Assembly (NCBI GenBank): GCA_028564925.1
Contig: CM053032.1
Coordinates: 117,767,490-117,831,489 of the forward strand
Origin: Lithobates sylvaticus
Taxonomy: Eukaryota; Chordata; Amphibia; Anura; Ranidae
Direction of reading: 5' to 3'
Length of the DNA stretch: 64,000 nucleotides
The first letter of the stretch is position 1, and each line of letters starts with the position of its first letter. A model generated the notes under the pieces. That model had not been told where the DNA came from. It ran no database searches and was given only the letters and a program-made list of their open reading frames with translations. The translations under genes were made by a program, and so were the position numbers. Positions 1 to 11,265 of the stretch are shown piece by piece.

Positions 1-350
1 GTCACCTAAGACAGCCATCTGCAGGAGTTAGTGTGTGTGTGCTGTGTGAGTATATCACAGCACACTAAACCACCTTACCCTGTATCTGCCCTGTTGTCAC
101 CTAAGACAGCCATCTGCAGGAGTTAGTGTGTGTGTGCTGTTTGATTATAGCACAGCACACTAAACCACTTTATCCTGTATCTGCCCTGTTGTCACCTAAG
201 ACAGCCATCTGCAGGAGTTAGTGTGTGTGTGTGTGCTGTGTGAGTATAGCACAGCACACTAAACCACCTTACCCTGTATCTGCCCTTCTGCCCTGTTGTC
301 ATCTAAGACAGCCATCTGCAGGAGTTAGTGTGCTGTGTGACTCCAGCACA
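1..350. repeat. Tandem repeat, ~96-bp unit, about 3.6 copies
   Basis: The segment starting GTCACCTAAGACAGCC recurs at 1, 96, 191 and 298 (slightly altered in the last copy). Each unit holds a short (GT)n stretch and the words CACAGCACACTAAACCAC and CCCTGTATCTGCCCTG. The array runs off the left edge of the window. It lies just upstream of the hAT transposase remains on the same strand, the place where the other hAT copies in this window also carry tandem repeats, so it is probably the 5' untranslated part of that element (inference). Confidence 0.85.
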
Positions 351-489
351 ATATACACTACCCAATTGCTGGTTTTCCCATCTCCCTGCAGGCCATTACA
401 TTGTCTGGAAGTCCAACAAGGAGAGGCAGACAGTCATGAGCCAAGAAAACTGGGCAAGCAGGCTCTGTGTCTAGAGACAACAGTGCTGG

Positions 490-3400
490 TTGTGGACGCA
501 GTGCATCGTCATCAGCACGTGGCCATGGGACGCACTTGTCCTTATTTTCACAGCTGGAAATGTTGAGCCGCATCATGCCGAAGGCTTGGTAGAGTGGATG
601 ACCAAGCCCTTCTCATTCTCCTCATCCTCTCTCACCCAGGCTACCCAGGGTACTGGCAAAGCAGCTGCCAACGCATACTCAATGTCATCAGGCACCCCTT
701 CCCTAGACCCACCATGTCCTCCTGAGGAGTCCCCCAAACTGTTTGAGCACAGTGTTGGGTACATGCTCCAGGAGGATGCCCAGCGTTTTGAAGGCTCCGA
801 TGATGATACCCAGCTAGAGGAAGGCAGTAGCGTAAGCGCAGAGAGAGGGGATGCTAAAGGACAGCAATCTGGCAGTCAGGTTCCACCAGCTGCAGCTTAC
901 TGCCAGGTTTGCTCCAGTGGTTAAGAGGGAGGAGATGATGAGGTCACTGACTCCACGTGGGTGCCTGAACGGAGAGAGGAAGAGGAGGAGGAGGAGGCGG
1001 CACATCTCCAACGAGGCAGGATGCCCTCCGGGGGCCAGCTTGAGGCCAGCACACCAACTGAATCGCTCCGCAGAGCTCCGCCTGTGCAGGGCGCTGCCTC
1101 TGCACGTTATTACAAAAGTTCTTTGGTGTGGGCCTTTTTTGAGAAGAGTGCATCAGATCGCACCACTGCTATTTGCAACATATATCTCAAGCGTATCTCG
1201 CGTGGCCAAAACATCAGCCGCTTGGGCACCACAAGCATGACCAGACATATGTTGACCTGCCATGCAGCTCGTTGGCAACCGCACCTTAAAGGCCCACACC
1301 AAAGAACAAAGCGGACCTCTCCTTGATCCTCATCAGCTGGGATTTCCAACCCCACTATACCTTCAGTCCTCTCTGAAAGCTGCACTGAGAGGAATGAAGG
1401 TGTAGAATTAGGTGTGTCACAGCCAAGTACTTGCGGGCACTCTGCTAGCAGTACACCGACGTCCGATTGTACCAGGCAAATTTCCCTGCCCCAGCTGCTG
1501 GACCGTCGAAAGAAGTTCACTCCCAGCCATCCACATGCCCAGCGGTTGAATGCTAGCTTGGCTAAATTGCTAGCACTTTAACTGCTGCCTTTTCAGTTGG
1601 TAGACTCGGCCCCCTTCCGTGAGTTTTTTCAATGTGCGGTTCCTCCTTGGCAGGTTCCCAAACGCCACTTTTTCTCACGAATGGTAATGTCTTGGCCTCG
1701 CTGGACAGGGCGGTCAGCGGTAAGGTGCATATTACCGCTGACTCATGGTCCAGCAGGCATGGACAGGGACGTTACCTATCTTTCACGGCCCATTGGGTCA
1801 CTCTTTTGGCAGCTGGGAAGGATGCAGGACAAGGTGCAGTAGTGTTGGAGGTTGTTCCGCCACCACGCCTCCAAAATACTACTACTGGTTGTGACACACC
1901 TCTCTCCTCCACTCCCTCCTCTTCTTCTTCCTCCATGGCCTCTTCGAGTGCTCTGTCCTCGGAACCAGCGGTGCTCCGTAGGCGTCCAAGGGGCTACGCA
2001 AGTACGCAGGAAAAAAGATGCCATGCCGTGCTTGCGCTGGTGTGTTTGGGGGACAGGAGCCACACTGGGGCAGAGGTTCTGTCAGCTCTGCAGGGGCAGG
2101 CTGAGAGGTGGTTGATGCCACGCCAGCTTAAGCCAGGAATGATGGTTTGTGACAATGGCACCAACCTCCTCTCCGCCCTGCGACAGGGACAGCTGACCCA
2201 TGTGCCCTGTATGGCTCACGTCCTTAACCTGGTGGTGCAGCGGGTCTTAGGAAGGTACCCAGGCTTACAGGATGTCCTGAGGCAGGCCAGGAAAGTCTGT
2301 GTGCATTTCCGCTGATCATATAATGCCAGTGCCCGGATGGCTGAGCTGCAAAAGGAGTTGAACCTGCCCAAGAACCGCCTTATATGTGACATGCCCACCA
2401 GGTGGAACTCAACGTTGGCCATGCTGCAGTGACTGCACACACAGCAGAGGGCCATCAATGAGTACCTGTGCGACTACGGCACCAGGACAGGGTCAGGGGA
2501 GCTCTGATTTTTTTCCCCACGCCAGTGGAGCATGATCAGGGATGCATGCACTGTCCTGTCACCATTTGAGGAGGCCACAAGGATGGTGAGCAGTGACAGT
2601 GCATGCATCAGTGACTCTGTACCTCTTGTCCACCTGTTGGAGCATACGCTGCGTGGAATAATGGACAGGGCACTTGAGGCAGAACAGAGGCAGGAAGAGG
2701 GGGACTTCCTTGCCTCTCAAGGCCCCCTTTATCCAGACAGTGTTCCTTCTCTCCCACCCATCACACAGGAAGAGGATGAGGAGGAGGATTGTGTCAGCAT
2801 GGAGGTGGAGCCTGGCACTCAGCATCAGCAGCAGCAGCAGTCTTTTAGGGATGATTTACAGTCCCAAGAAACCGGTGGACTTGTACGTGGCTGGGAGGAG
2901 GTGGCTGCGGATCATGTCGTCCTCAGTGACAGAGAAGACTCCGGACCGAATGCCTCAGCTAACCTACGTTACATGGCCTCCCTGATCCTGCAAAGCCTGC
3001 AGAAGGATCCTCATATTCTTCGGATCAAGGAGAGGGTCCATTACTGGCTGGCCACTCTCCTTTATCCACGGTACAAGGGTAAGGTTGCGGACCGTATCTT
3101 GCCATCGCAGAGGGAGCAGAGGATGAGACATCTTTGGGAGGCCTTGCAGAAAGGTCTGTGCAACGCGTTACCAGAGATTGGGAGGTTACAAACTCCTGGT
3201 CCTGGACGACGAGTTGCTGAGGCTTCGGTCAGTAGCAGAAGGAGCAGTGGGAAGGGTGGACGTCTGACCGATGCGTTCAGACAATTTTTTAGTCCGCAGC
3301 CCCAAGGTATGATCGGTTTCAGCAACCATCGCCAGCGTCTGATATACATGGTGCAGGAATACCTAGGGGCAAGGTCAGACTTGGACACCTTTCCCACCGA

Positions 3401-3640
3401 AAATCCTCTGGCTTACTGGGTCTTGAGGATGGATCACTGGCCAGAGCTTGCACAGTATGCAATTGAGCTACTGGCTTGTTCTTTCGGAACGCACACTCAG
3501 TGCTGCTGGAGGATTTGTCACCGATCACAGGGTGCGCCTGTCCACCGACTGGGTTGATCGACTGACCTTCATAAAGATGAATCAGTCTTGGATCACCACC
3601 AGCTACCAGGCACCTCAAGCTGATATAACAGAATAATTTA
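490..3640 (+). pseudogene. Decayed hAT transposase gene with BED zinc finger
   Basis: This is the remains of a cut-and-paste DNA transposase of the hAT superfamily (ZBED-like). An acidic/serine-rich N-terminal part (about 540-920) is followed by a BED-finger-like stretch near 1,120-1,270 ending in TRHMLTCH. A catalytic-core block near 1,700-2,310 has HITADSW, VCDNGTN and CMAHVLNLVVQRVLG. A C-terminal hAT dimerisation block lies near 3,330-3,620 (WPELAQYAIELLA, then RTLSAAGGFVTDHRVRLS in another frame). The reading frame is lost several times, with stops near 1,325, 1,580, 2,313 and 2,430 and frame changes near 920-960 and 3,480. It belongs to the same broad group as the hAT copies at 27,390 and 41,804 but is clearly a different, older family. 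Its left end lies outside the window and its right end was not found. Confidence 0.88.
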
Positions 3641-3784
3641 TTTTGAAATGTCACATCCCTTCAAGACTGCCTATGCTGATGCTGAGTGACTGTCCTGTTA
3701 TGTTGACTGACTATCCTCTTCCTCTTCAATGATCCTGATGATAGCTTGGAAGAACATTTTTGTTTCTGGGTGCCACCACCAATG

Positions 3785-4350
3785 GCTAAGGCCCAATTTT
3801 TCAGCCCCTGTTTAATAGGGGCGTGTAATTACAATTTTTTATGCAATGCTTTGTAACAGGTCTGATTGCTGTGCTCCAAGTACAGTATCTGTGAGGGGTT
3901 GCAGTGTTGTGGCACCAGCACCAGTGCCTAAGGCACAATTTTCCAGCCCCTGTTTAACAGGGGTGTGTAATTACAAATCTTGATCTAATAATTCACAGCA
4001 GGGCCTATTCCTGCAGCCCACCAAGAGTAACTGTGAGGGCTTACAGTTTTGTGGCAACGCCGTCCACCACCACCACCAAAGGCCCAATTTTTCATCCCCT
4101 GTTTAACAGGGGCGTGTAATTACAAATCTTGATCTAATAATTCACAGCAGGGCCCATTCCTGCACCCACCAAGAGTAACTGTGAGGGCTTACAGTGTTGT
4201 GGCAACGCCGTCCACCACCACCACCAAAGGCCCAATTTTTCATCCCCTGTTTAACAGGGGCGTGTAATTACAAATCTTGATCTAATAATTCACAGCAGGG
4301 CCCATTCCTGTGCCCACCAAGAGTAGCTGTGAGGGCTTACAGTGTTGTGG
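3785..4350. repeat. Tandem repeat, ~148-bp unit, about 3.8 copies
   Basis: The block AGGCCCAATTTTTCA, then CCCCTGTTTAACAGGGG (a small hairpin) and GTGTAATTAC, recurs at about 3,788, 3,931, 4,078 and 4,206. The inner word TTACAAATCT recurs at 3,971, 4,120 and 4,268, giving a 148-149 bp period in the last copies. The array sits about 150 bp past the end of the hAT transposase remains and is probably its 3' untranslated region (inference). The 140 bases before it show nothing recognisable. Confidence 0.85.
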
Positions 4351-4374
4351 CAACACCAACATCTAATGGGGCAA

Positions 4375-4780
4375 ATTTCTGCAGAGTATATACGGCAGGC
4401 CCCTACTTTCAAACATCCAACTTAGAAACGACTCCTACTTGCAAACGGAAGGAGAAAACAGGAAGTGAGAGGAAATCTACCCCTAGGAAGGAAAATTCTA
4501 TCCTGTTAGATTTAATTTGGGAAAAAGGTATCTCCTCTCTACTGATGTTTTATCACCAATCCTTGTTTCAATAAAAACCCACTTTTCCAAAAACATTTGT
4601 CATTGGGACGGAAAGTGAGGTGAAATGTTCTGAACAGGTGCACAAATATTACGGGGCTAATGTACCTGTTCAAAATTACAAACAGATTCTACTTAAGAAC
4701 AAACCTACAGTCCCTGTCTTGTTTGCACCGCCTTTATACTGCTGTTCAGAGTATATAGGGTTGTAGGTATAGGGTTTTAT
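4375..4780. repeat. Unclassified interspersed repeat remnant
   Basis: This is AT-rich sequence with no credible reading frame. The left part (GGCAGGCCCCTACTTTCAAAC) and the right part (AACAAACCTACAGTCCCTGT) look like weakly matching inverted ends, so a short non-autonomous DNA element is possible. An AATAAA lies near 4,570. No clear target duplication was found. The assignment as a repeat is an inference from its setting between two mobile elements. Confidence 0.35.
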
Positions 4781-5317
4781 TTTGGGTGCGGGGCTCCCCT
4801 TAATATCCATACAAGACCCAAAGGGGCTGGTAATGGGCTGGGGTGGGGGGGGGGGGTGATGGGGTAGCCATGCCATTTTTCTCAAAGATTTTCATCCATA
4901 TTGCCAGGACAAGACATGACATTAAAGCCGCAAGCAGTTTTAAATGGCTTATTTTTTTCCTTTACAAATGTCATTTTTTGCAAGGACCGTTCTAAACACG
5001 GGAAACACATGCCACTTCACAGGCATACTTTAGACACCCCCCAGGTACCATATTTAAAAGAATATTTAAAGGAACTTTTTTTTTTCACTTTATGCATCAT
5101 TAAAATTACTGCTCCCGAAAAAACGTCAGTTTTTAAAACTTCTTTTTGCGTTGATACATGTCCCCTGGGGCAGGACCCGGGTCCCCAAACCTGTTTTATG
5201 ACAATAACATGCATATTGGTTATAATTAGCACTTTAGCTTTCGAACGTTCGTGTCCATTGTAGTCCGTTCGCAGGTTCTGGTGTAGTCCGTTCCCAGGGG
5301 TGTTCGGCTCAGCCCTA
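4781..5317 (-). mobile_element. Truncated copy of the foldback hAT-type element
   Basis: Read on the minus strand, this copy begins with TAGGGCTGAGCCGAACACCCC (end at 5,317). It then matches the left end and left arm of the element at 32,424-33,000, including the shared words TTATTGTCATAAAA and GGGGACATGTATCAA in diverged form and the 'accaggcccttcaggtctg'-type region near 4,800-4,830. It stops short of the central unit. The right end abuts the Ty3/gypsy gag remains, so it probably inserted near or into that fossil. No second target duplication could be found because the other end is missing. Confidence 0.7.
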
Positions 5318-5748
5318 GTTGCAGGCAGTCCCTGCTGATCTCAGTGCAGGCACCCGCCTTGAGTATTACCTCTAGAAGAGGTATGTCTGGTTCCGCTCCG
5401 CTTCCCCAGCGATTTGGGGCAATCCAGTCCAATGCAGAGGGTTTCTCAACCAGGTTGAGATATACTTTGAGATGCTGCCCCAGGCATTTCCCACGGACAG
5501 AAGCAAAGTAGGTTTTGTGATATCTTTGCTTTCTGAGAGAGCCTTGGCCTGGGCAAACCCTCTATGGGAGACGCAAAAACCTGTTGTCTTGAGTTTCCCT
5601 GAGTTTGTGGCTTCCTTTAAAAGGGTATATGAGAAAAATTGAAGTATGATCCACGCAAAAGAATTTAAGATGTGAACTGACAAATACGTATTTTCTGGAA
5701 CTGCTGCCCCTACTCGGATACCGTCACCGAAGTGAAGTAGATTGATAG

Positions 5749-6752
5749 AAAAAGGAAGGAGTGTGGTAGGATTGGCGCTGCTCCAATTCTTAATAATGCT
5801 GTGTTATACCCCCTGCGGGTTGCACTCGGTTGAATAGAGAGCAGAAATAAAAATCTCTGTGTCTAATGGGGCCACGTATCCCTTTTTTTTGCTATCTATT
5901 AGTTTTGAGAAGGAAATACATAAAATGTGTTAGACCCCCAGCCTGTGATGTGCTGGTTTGTTATAAAGGAGTGTTCCTTTATTAGGATGAATGACCTATA
6001 TAAATAAAATAGAATAGAGAAACCCCAAAGAGCACAATCTGCTCTGTAAGCAGGATAGAAAATAAAAATGAAAATAAAAATATAAATATGGCCTGTGTTA
6101 GGTCCTCAGCCTATGATGAACTGGATTCCAGCAGTGTGGCCCTTGGGATTAAATATTTGATAGTAACGGGAAAAAAAACATATGTTTCTTAATTACCATT
6201 CAAGGCTAAGAGGAGCAAGGATTTCTAATTATATAAAGAAAAAAAACTGTGTTACACCCTCAGGGGTGTGTTTGTGGATTCTAGTATGAAAATGCTTCAA
6301 AGATCACTGAGAAAGCATATGCCCTCTGGAATGACTCCAAGCAAACATGTTTCTTTGTGTCACCTGATGATATGAAACAATCTATACGTGGTGGAAATTA
6401 ATTTATGATGTAGCTGTATAGCCGACTGCAGGCAATATGTGCAGTGCAGAGATTATTTTTGTATAACTGCCTAAAACAACTGTGTAAACAAAAATGTGTT
6501 GAACTTTGTAAACAGAAATATATAAAGTGACTTTTGCGGTGCCCTACTGCAATGGGAAATGCTAGTGGTGGCAGCTACTAAGGAAAAAATATTTTGTAAA
6601 TATGCAATCCTAACAGGGACTGCTGCTATGACAAATAAATGAACAATTGGTTTTGACGAAAAATTTATGAAAAATATTAAATATTAGAATAAAAAACATA
6701 TAGAATAAATAAGAAATGAAAAATATATAGTGACTGTGCTATAATAAAAGTG
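5749..6752 (+). repeat. Left inverted arm (~1,000 bp)
   Basis: This is the left arm of the element, paired by eye with 7,660-8,690. It contains AT-rich sequence and three short related words (GTGTTAGACCCCCAGCCTGTGATG, GTGTTAGGTCCTCAGCCTATGATG, GTGTTACACCCTCAGGGGTG) near 5,926, 6,092 and 6,250, a spaced internal repeat at ~160-bp steps. The arm ends at ATAGTGACTGTGCTATAATAAAAG. Confidence 0.85.
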
Positions 6753-7659
6753 TCCTTGCTTTATAAAAAAATGTTCAGTGCTTTAGAAACTTTCTCAAAG
6801 GTTTTTCTTCTTATATAGGTGAAAACTTCTTATATGAGTGATACTCTGTGCCGTGATCCTTATCCGTGCTCCTATTTCAAATGCACTCACCAGAGAGCCT
6901 CACCCCTCCTGGGGTACTCCGCATTCACAGTATGTGCCACTGTGTAGCAATCTGTGGATCCTGGACTTTTGTGTAACAACACTATCTTTATTGGTACCTC
7001 ATATGTTCACCATATAAAAGAGAAAGAAGGGGAATGCCAATAGTGTGAATCCGTTTTACAATCGTTGCAGTATTTATTAAAAAGTTTGGAAATGTACTCA
7101 CATTTAGTAAAGAAAAAACAAGCGATTTGTGTATGAGACAAACTGAGCCGTCAGACCGGAAGTGACGCAATCATGTTCTACGCGTTTCGTCATCCGACGT
7201 CGACTGGAATGTGTGAATTGCTACATTTCCTGATTTCATATAGTGTGCGGCGACTCCGCTGCGCATGCACGATATACAAGATCGCGGCCATTTTGCGGGT
7301 GATTACCAGACCGGAGACCATCCTAAAGAAGCCTCTATGGTTTAGTCATTTTTGTTTACAAAATTACTTTGATATCCATACGTCAGTGTCCATTTTGTGT
7401 GTGATATTGGAGACAAAAGCCCCATCAATATACATCGGAAATGGGCATGACATAGGATCCGAAAATGAAAAAATAAAAACAATACTCTTTCCAGAGCGTC
7501 ATTCATTTGTGAACGAAGATGTTTAATTTTTCAGTGGTCTATGTTTATAGGGTGCTGCGTAATGGAGTTCCCGCACTTCCAAGCCCAAACAGATCAAAAT
7601 TATGATTTATCTTTAAACCTAAGAAAGAATATGCTTAATTAGTTTCATTGCTGGCATGC
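6753..7659. other. Core of the long-arm element, no gene recognised
   Basis: About 900 bases lie between the two arms. There is a GC-richer middle (7,145-7,310) with CCGGAAGTGACGC and CTACGCGTTTCGTC, words seen in many fish and frog repeats. The longest open frame (7,173-7,526, +) shows no known domain and is not proposed as a gene. Confidence 0.6.
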
Positions 7660-8690
7660 ATCACTTTTATTTTAGCACAGTCACTATATGTTTTTCATTT
7701 TTCATTTATTCTATTTGTTTTTTATTCTAATATTTTATATTTTTCATAAATTTTTCATCAAAACTAATTGTTCATTTATTTATATTATTTGCAAAAGTCC
7801 CTGTTAGGATTGCATATTTACAAAATATTTTTTCCTTAGTAGCTGCCACCACTAGCATTTCCCATTGCAGTAGGGCACCGCAAAAGTCACATTATATATT
7901 TCTGTTTACAAAGTTCAACACATTTTTGTTTACACAGTTGTTTTAGGCAGTTATACAAAAATAATCTCTGCACTGCACATATTGCCTGCAGTCGGCTATA
8001 CAGCTACATCATAAATTAATTTCCACCACGTATAGATTGTTTCATATCATCAGGTGACACAAAGAAACATTTTTTCATGTTTGCTTGGAGTCATTCCCAA
8101 GGGCATATGCTTTCTCACTGATCTTTGAAGCATTTTCATACTAGAATCCACAAACACACCCCTGAGGGTGTAACACAGTTTTTTTCTTTATATAATTTGA
8201 AATCCTTGCTCCTTCTAGCCTTGAATGGTAATTAAGAAACATATGTTTTTTTTCCCTTTACTATCAAATATTTAATCCCAAGGGCCACACTGCTGGAATC
8301 CAGTTCATCATAGGCTGAGGACCTAACACAGGCCATATTTATATTTTCATTTTTATTTTCTATCCTGCTTACAGAGCAGATTGTGCTCTATTCTATTTTA
8401 TTTATAGAAGTCATTCATCCTAATAAAGGAACACTCCTTTTTAACAAACCAGCACATCACAGGCTGGGGGTCTAACACATTTTATGTATTTCCTTCTCAA
8501 AACTAATAGATACCACTTAATCCAAAATAAAACTCCAAAAAGGGATACGCGGCCCCATTAGACACACAGAGATTTTTATTTCTGCGCTCTATTCAACCAA
8601 CTGCAACCCGCAGGGGGTATAACACAGCATTATTAAGAATTGGAGCAGCGCCAATCCTACCACACTCCTTCCTTTTCCTTTAAGACATTC
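7660..8690 (-). repeat. Right inverted arm (~1,030 bp)
   Basis: Reverse complement of the left arm, for example TTATTTTAGCACAGTCACTAT at 7,672 against the inner end of the left arm and CCCGCAGGGGGTATAACACAG at 8,608 against 5,800-5,825. Differences are scattered substitutions and small indels, which suggests the arms have been diverging since insertion. Confidence 0.85.
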
Positions 8691-9589
8691 CCAACGTTCA
8701 TCCACTTCTGCTGCCAAGTGCCTCATATCCATCAAACAGAGTACGAGAACTGTTACCGATTACGCCATTGAATTACATACTTTGGCAGCAGAGGTTGCTT
8801 GGAACAATGAGGCCCTCATGGCCTCTCAGATAACATCAAGGATGACATAGCAGCCCGAGATATACCCACTGAGCTGGAGAAGTTTATCACGTTTGCTATC
8901 CTCATTGACTCCAGACTCAGAGAAAAACTCTCTTTTAACCGCTTGCCGACCGCTGTCAGAATGTCGGCAGAATGGCACGGCTGGGCAAAGTAATGTACCC
9001 GTTCATTACTTTGAATTTCCCACCATGCGCATGCACGCGCCTACCGCGAACTCCGTGACCGTGCCTGCGGGTCCCACGGACTTGATCGCTGCGGGGATAC
9101 CCATGATCGTGTCACGGAGCTGAAAAACGGGGAGATGCCAATGTAAACAGCATCTTCCCGTTCTGCCTAGTGACAGCACACTGATCGTCTGCTCCCTGTC
9201 ATCGGAAGCAGCGATCAGTGTGGTGTTACACACAGCCACGCTCCGAGAGAGTTAGAAACATGCCCCTAGGACACACTTAACCCCTCCCCGCCCCTAGTGG
9301 TTAACCACTTCAATACAGGGCACTTAAACACCTTCCTGCCCAGACCAATTTTGAGCTTACAGCGCTGTCGCACTTTGAATGACAATTGCGCGGTCATTCT
9401 ACACTGTACCCAAATGACATTTTTATAATTTTTTCCCCACAAATAGAGCTTTCTTTTGGTGGTATTTGATCACCTTTACGGTTTTTATTTTTTGCTAAAC
9501 AAATAAAAAAAGACCGAAAATTTTGAAAAAAATATGTTTTTTTTTTTGTTCCAGTTTCAAAACTTTGTAAATAAGTAAGTTTTCTCCTT

Positions 9590-9945
9590 CACTGATGGGC
9601 ACTGATGGGGCTGCACTGACGGGCACTGATAAGGCGGCACTGATGGGCACCGATGAGGTGGCACTGATGAGGTGGCATTGATGGACACTGATATGTGGCA
9701 CTGATAGGCGGCACTGATGGGCACTGTCAGGTGACACTGATGGGCGACACGGATGGGCACTGATAGGTGGCACAAATTGGCACTGATAGCGGGCACGGAT
9801 TGGCATGGATAGGCGGAATGGATGGGCATGGATAGGCGGCATGGATGGGCATGGATAGGTGGCACGGATGGGCACTGATAGGCGGCATGGATGGGCACTG
9901 ATAGGTGGCACGGATGGGCACTGATAGGCGGCATTGTATTTTTTT
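9590..9945. repeat. Minisatellite of GGCACTGAT-type units
   Basis: Degenerate tandem units of about 20-24 bases run through this stretch, such as GGCACTGATAGGCGGCAC and GGATGGGCATGGATAGGC. All reading frames here are open only because the repeat lacks stops. A looser GGTGGTC-rich stretch continues to 10,140. Confidence 0.85.
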
Positions 9946-10205
9946 GTTTGGTACTGATGGATGCCAATCAGTGCCAAACAATAATGCATGCCGATCAGTG
10001 ATGCCCATTGTGGGCACTGATTGGCATCCATTGTGGGCACTGTGTGTCATCCCTGGTGGTCTAGGGTGGCATACCTGGTGTTGGGCATCCCTGGTGGTCT
10101 GGTGGCGTCCCTGGTGGTCCAGTGTGGGCATCCTCGGAGGGCTGCGCTAATAATCGATCAGCACAGACCCCCCCTGTCAGAGGAGCAGCCGATCGGCTCT
10201 CCTCT

Positions 10206-10500
10206 ACTCGTGTCTGACAGACGCGAGTGAGGAAAAGCCGATTGCCGGCTCTTCCTATTTACACTGTGATCAGCCGTGATTGGACATGGCTGATCACGTG
10301 GTAAAGAGTCTCCGTCGGAGACTCTTTACCAAGATCGTAGTTGCGGGGTGTCAGACTGACACATCGCAACAACAATCGCCGCGATGCGCGCCCCCGGGGG
10401 TGCGCATCGGCTCAAAATCCTGAGGACGTCATATGACGTCCGGTCAGGGTTTTAAAACCACTTGCCGATGTCTTTTTCCTATAGGGCAGGCGGCAAGTGG
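10206..10500. repeat. Six consecutive hairpins at the right end of element B
   Basis: The paired arms are 10,206-10,216/10,218-10,228 (ACTCGTGTCTG), 10,266-10,275/10,288-10,297 (GTGATCAGCC), 10,301-10,314/10,316-10,329 (GTAAAGAGTCTCCG, perfect), 10,382-10,389/10,402-10,409 (CGATGCGC), 10,425-10,440 (GACGTCATATGACGTC, perfect palindrome) and 10,458-10,467/10,491-10,500 (CCACTTGCCG, perfect). The last stem ends exactly at the element end, so the terminal inverted sequence is itself part of a hairpin. Confidence 0.85.
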
Positions 10501-11265
10501 TTAGCTCCTTCACTGCCAGTGAATTTTTTACAGTAATCAATGCAATTTTATAGCATCGATCGCTGTATTAATGCCAATGGTCCCAAAAATGTGTCAAAAT
10601 TGTCCGATGTGTCCGCCATAATGTCGCAGTCACGATAAAAAACGCTGATCGCCGCCATTACTAGTAAAAAAAATTATTAATAAAAATGCCATAAATCTAT
10701 CCCCTATTTTGTAGAAGCTATAACTTTTGTACAAACCAATCAATAAACGCTTATTGTGATTTTTTTTTAACCAAAAAATATGTAGAAGAATACGTATCAG
10801 CCTAAACTGAGGAAAAAAAATATTTTTATATACTTTTGGGGATATTTATTATAGCAAAAAGTAAAAAATAATGTTTTTTTTTTCAAAATTTACGCTCTTT
10901 TTTTGTTTATAGCGCAAAAAATTAAATCCGCAGAGCTGATCAAATACCACCAAAAGAAAGCTCTATTTGTGGGGAAAAAAAGGACGTCAATTTTGTTTGG
11001 GAGCCACATCTCTAATTGTCAATTGTCAGTTAAAGCGACGCAGTGCCGAATTGCAAAAAACGCTCTGGTCAGGAAGGGGGTAAATCCTTCCGGGCTGAAG
11101 TGGTTAAGGAGCGCTTGCGGAAGCCTCCTGTATATTTGTCTCCGAGCTTTGCAGTCTGACCCTTGCCTCTCTCACCTCCCATGCCTCCTGGTATCGAGTC
11201 GGTCAGTGAAGATGAACCCACGCACTTGGGCTTTATGCGTCTCTCTGCGGATGAGAGAACCCTTA

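Larger units (their letters stand above)
5633..8683. mobile_element. 3-kb DNA element with ~1-kb inverted arms
   Basis: The sequence from about 5,749 reappears in reverse complement ending at about 8,690: AAGGAAGGAGTGTGGTAGGATTGG at the left answers CCAATCCTACCACACTCCTTCC at the right, and the match continues inward for about 1 kb. The element interrupts the Ty3/gypsy gag fossil. About 115 bases at the left (5,633-5,748) have no partner on the right. No transposase frame is visible in the ~900-bp core, so the element is non-autonomous. Target duplications are not clear: the flanks GTATATGAG and TTTAAGAC are only loosely alike. The superfamily is unknown. Confidence 0.85.
9305..10500. mobile_element. 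TTAA-flanked element B nested in copy A0
   Basis: The element is flanked by TTAA at 9,301-9,304 and TTAG (one change) at 10,501-10,504. In copy A1 the same spot reads CTAGTGGTTAACTCCTTCACTG without an insert, which proves a precise insertion at TTAA. The ends start CCACTT. The left part shares an inverted block with the A family (GAGCTTTCTTTTGGTGGT near 9,446), so B is a distant relative. The middle holds a minisatellite, and the right 300 bases are a run of six perfect or near-perfect hairpins. There is no transposase. Confidence 0.9.
8939..11103. mobile_element. TTAA-flanked element, copy A0, holding element B
   Basis: The element is bounded by TTAA at 8,935-8,938 and 11,104-11,107. The ends are short inverted repeats (CCGCTTGCCGACCG at the left, CGGGCTGAAGTGG at the right). 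The body matches the three copies at 24,186-27,098: the word GTCGGCAGAATGGCACGG, the subterminal hairpins, and ACCACCAAAAGAAAGCTC near the right end. It sits inside the Ty3/gypsy gag fossil. No transposase is present. TTAA targets are typical of piggyBac and Kolobok elements, so it is probably a non-autonomous member of one of these (inference). Confidence 0.85.
5318..11265 (+). mobile_element. Ty3/gypsy gag fossil in three blocks, split by later insertions
   Basis: Three separate blocks carry the typical vertebrate Ty3/gypsy Gag pattern: about 5,318-5,632 (FLNQVEIYFEMLPQAFPTDR, then a stretch like ALAWANPLWE), 8,684-8,934 (STSAAKCLISIKQSTRTVT and a block like DIAARDIPTELEKF), and 11,108-11,265 (EDEPTHLG, like the Gag region before the zinc knuckle). 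Family knowledge places these in order along one capsid/Gag protein. Between blocks 1 and 2 sits the element with ~1-kb inverted arms; between blocks 2 and 3 sits a TTAA-flanked element. No LTR, protease or polymerase part was seen. It is broken and looks old, because it has been entered at least three times. Confidence 0.8.

Noticed and set aside
7173-7526. 117-codon frame in the core of the long-arm element
   Set aside because: No domain, no composition bias and no neighbouring transposase parts; probably chance.
9495-10150. Several overlapping Pro/Ser/Cys-rich and Gly-rich frames
   Set aside because: All are readings of the GGCACTGAT minisatellite in element B; the pattern changes with the repeat, not with any domain.
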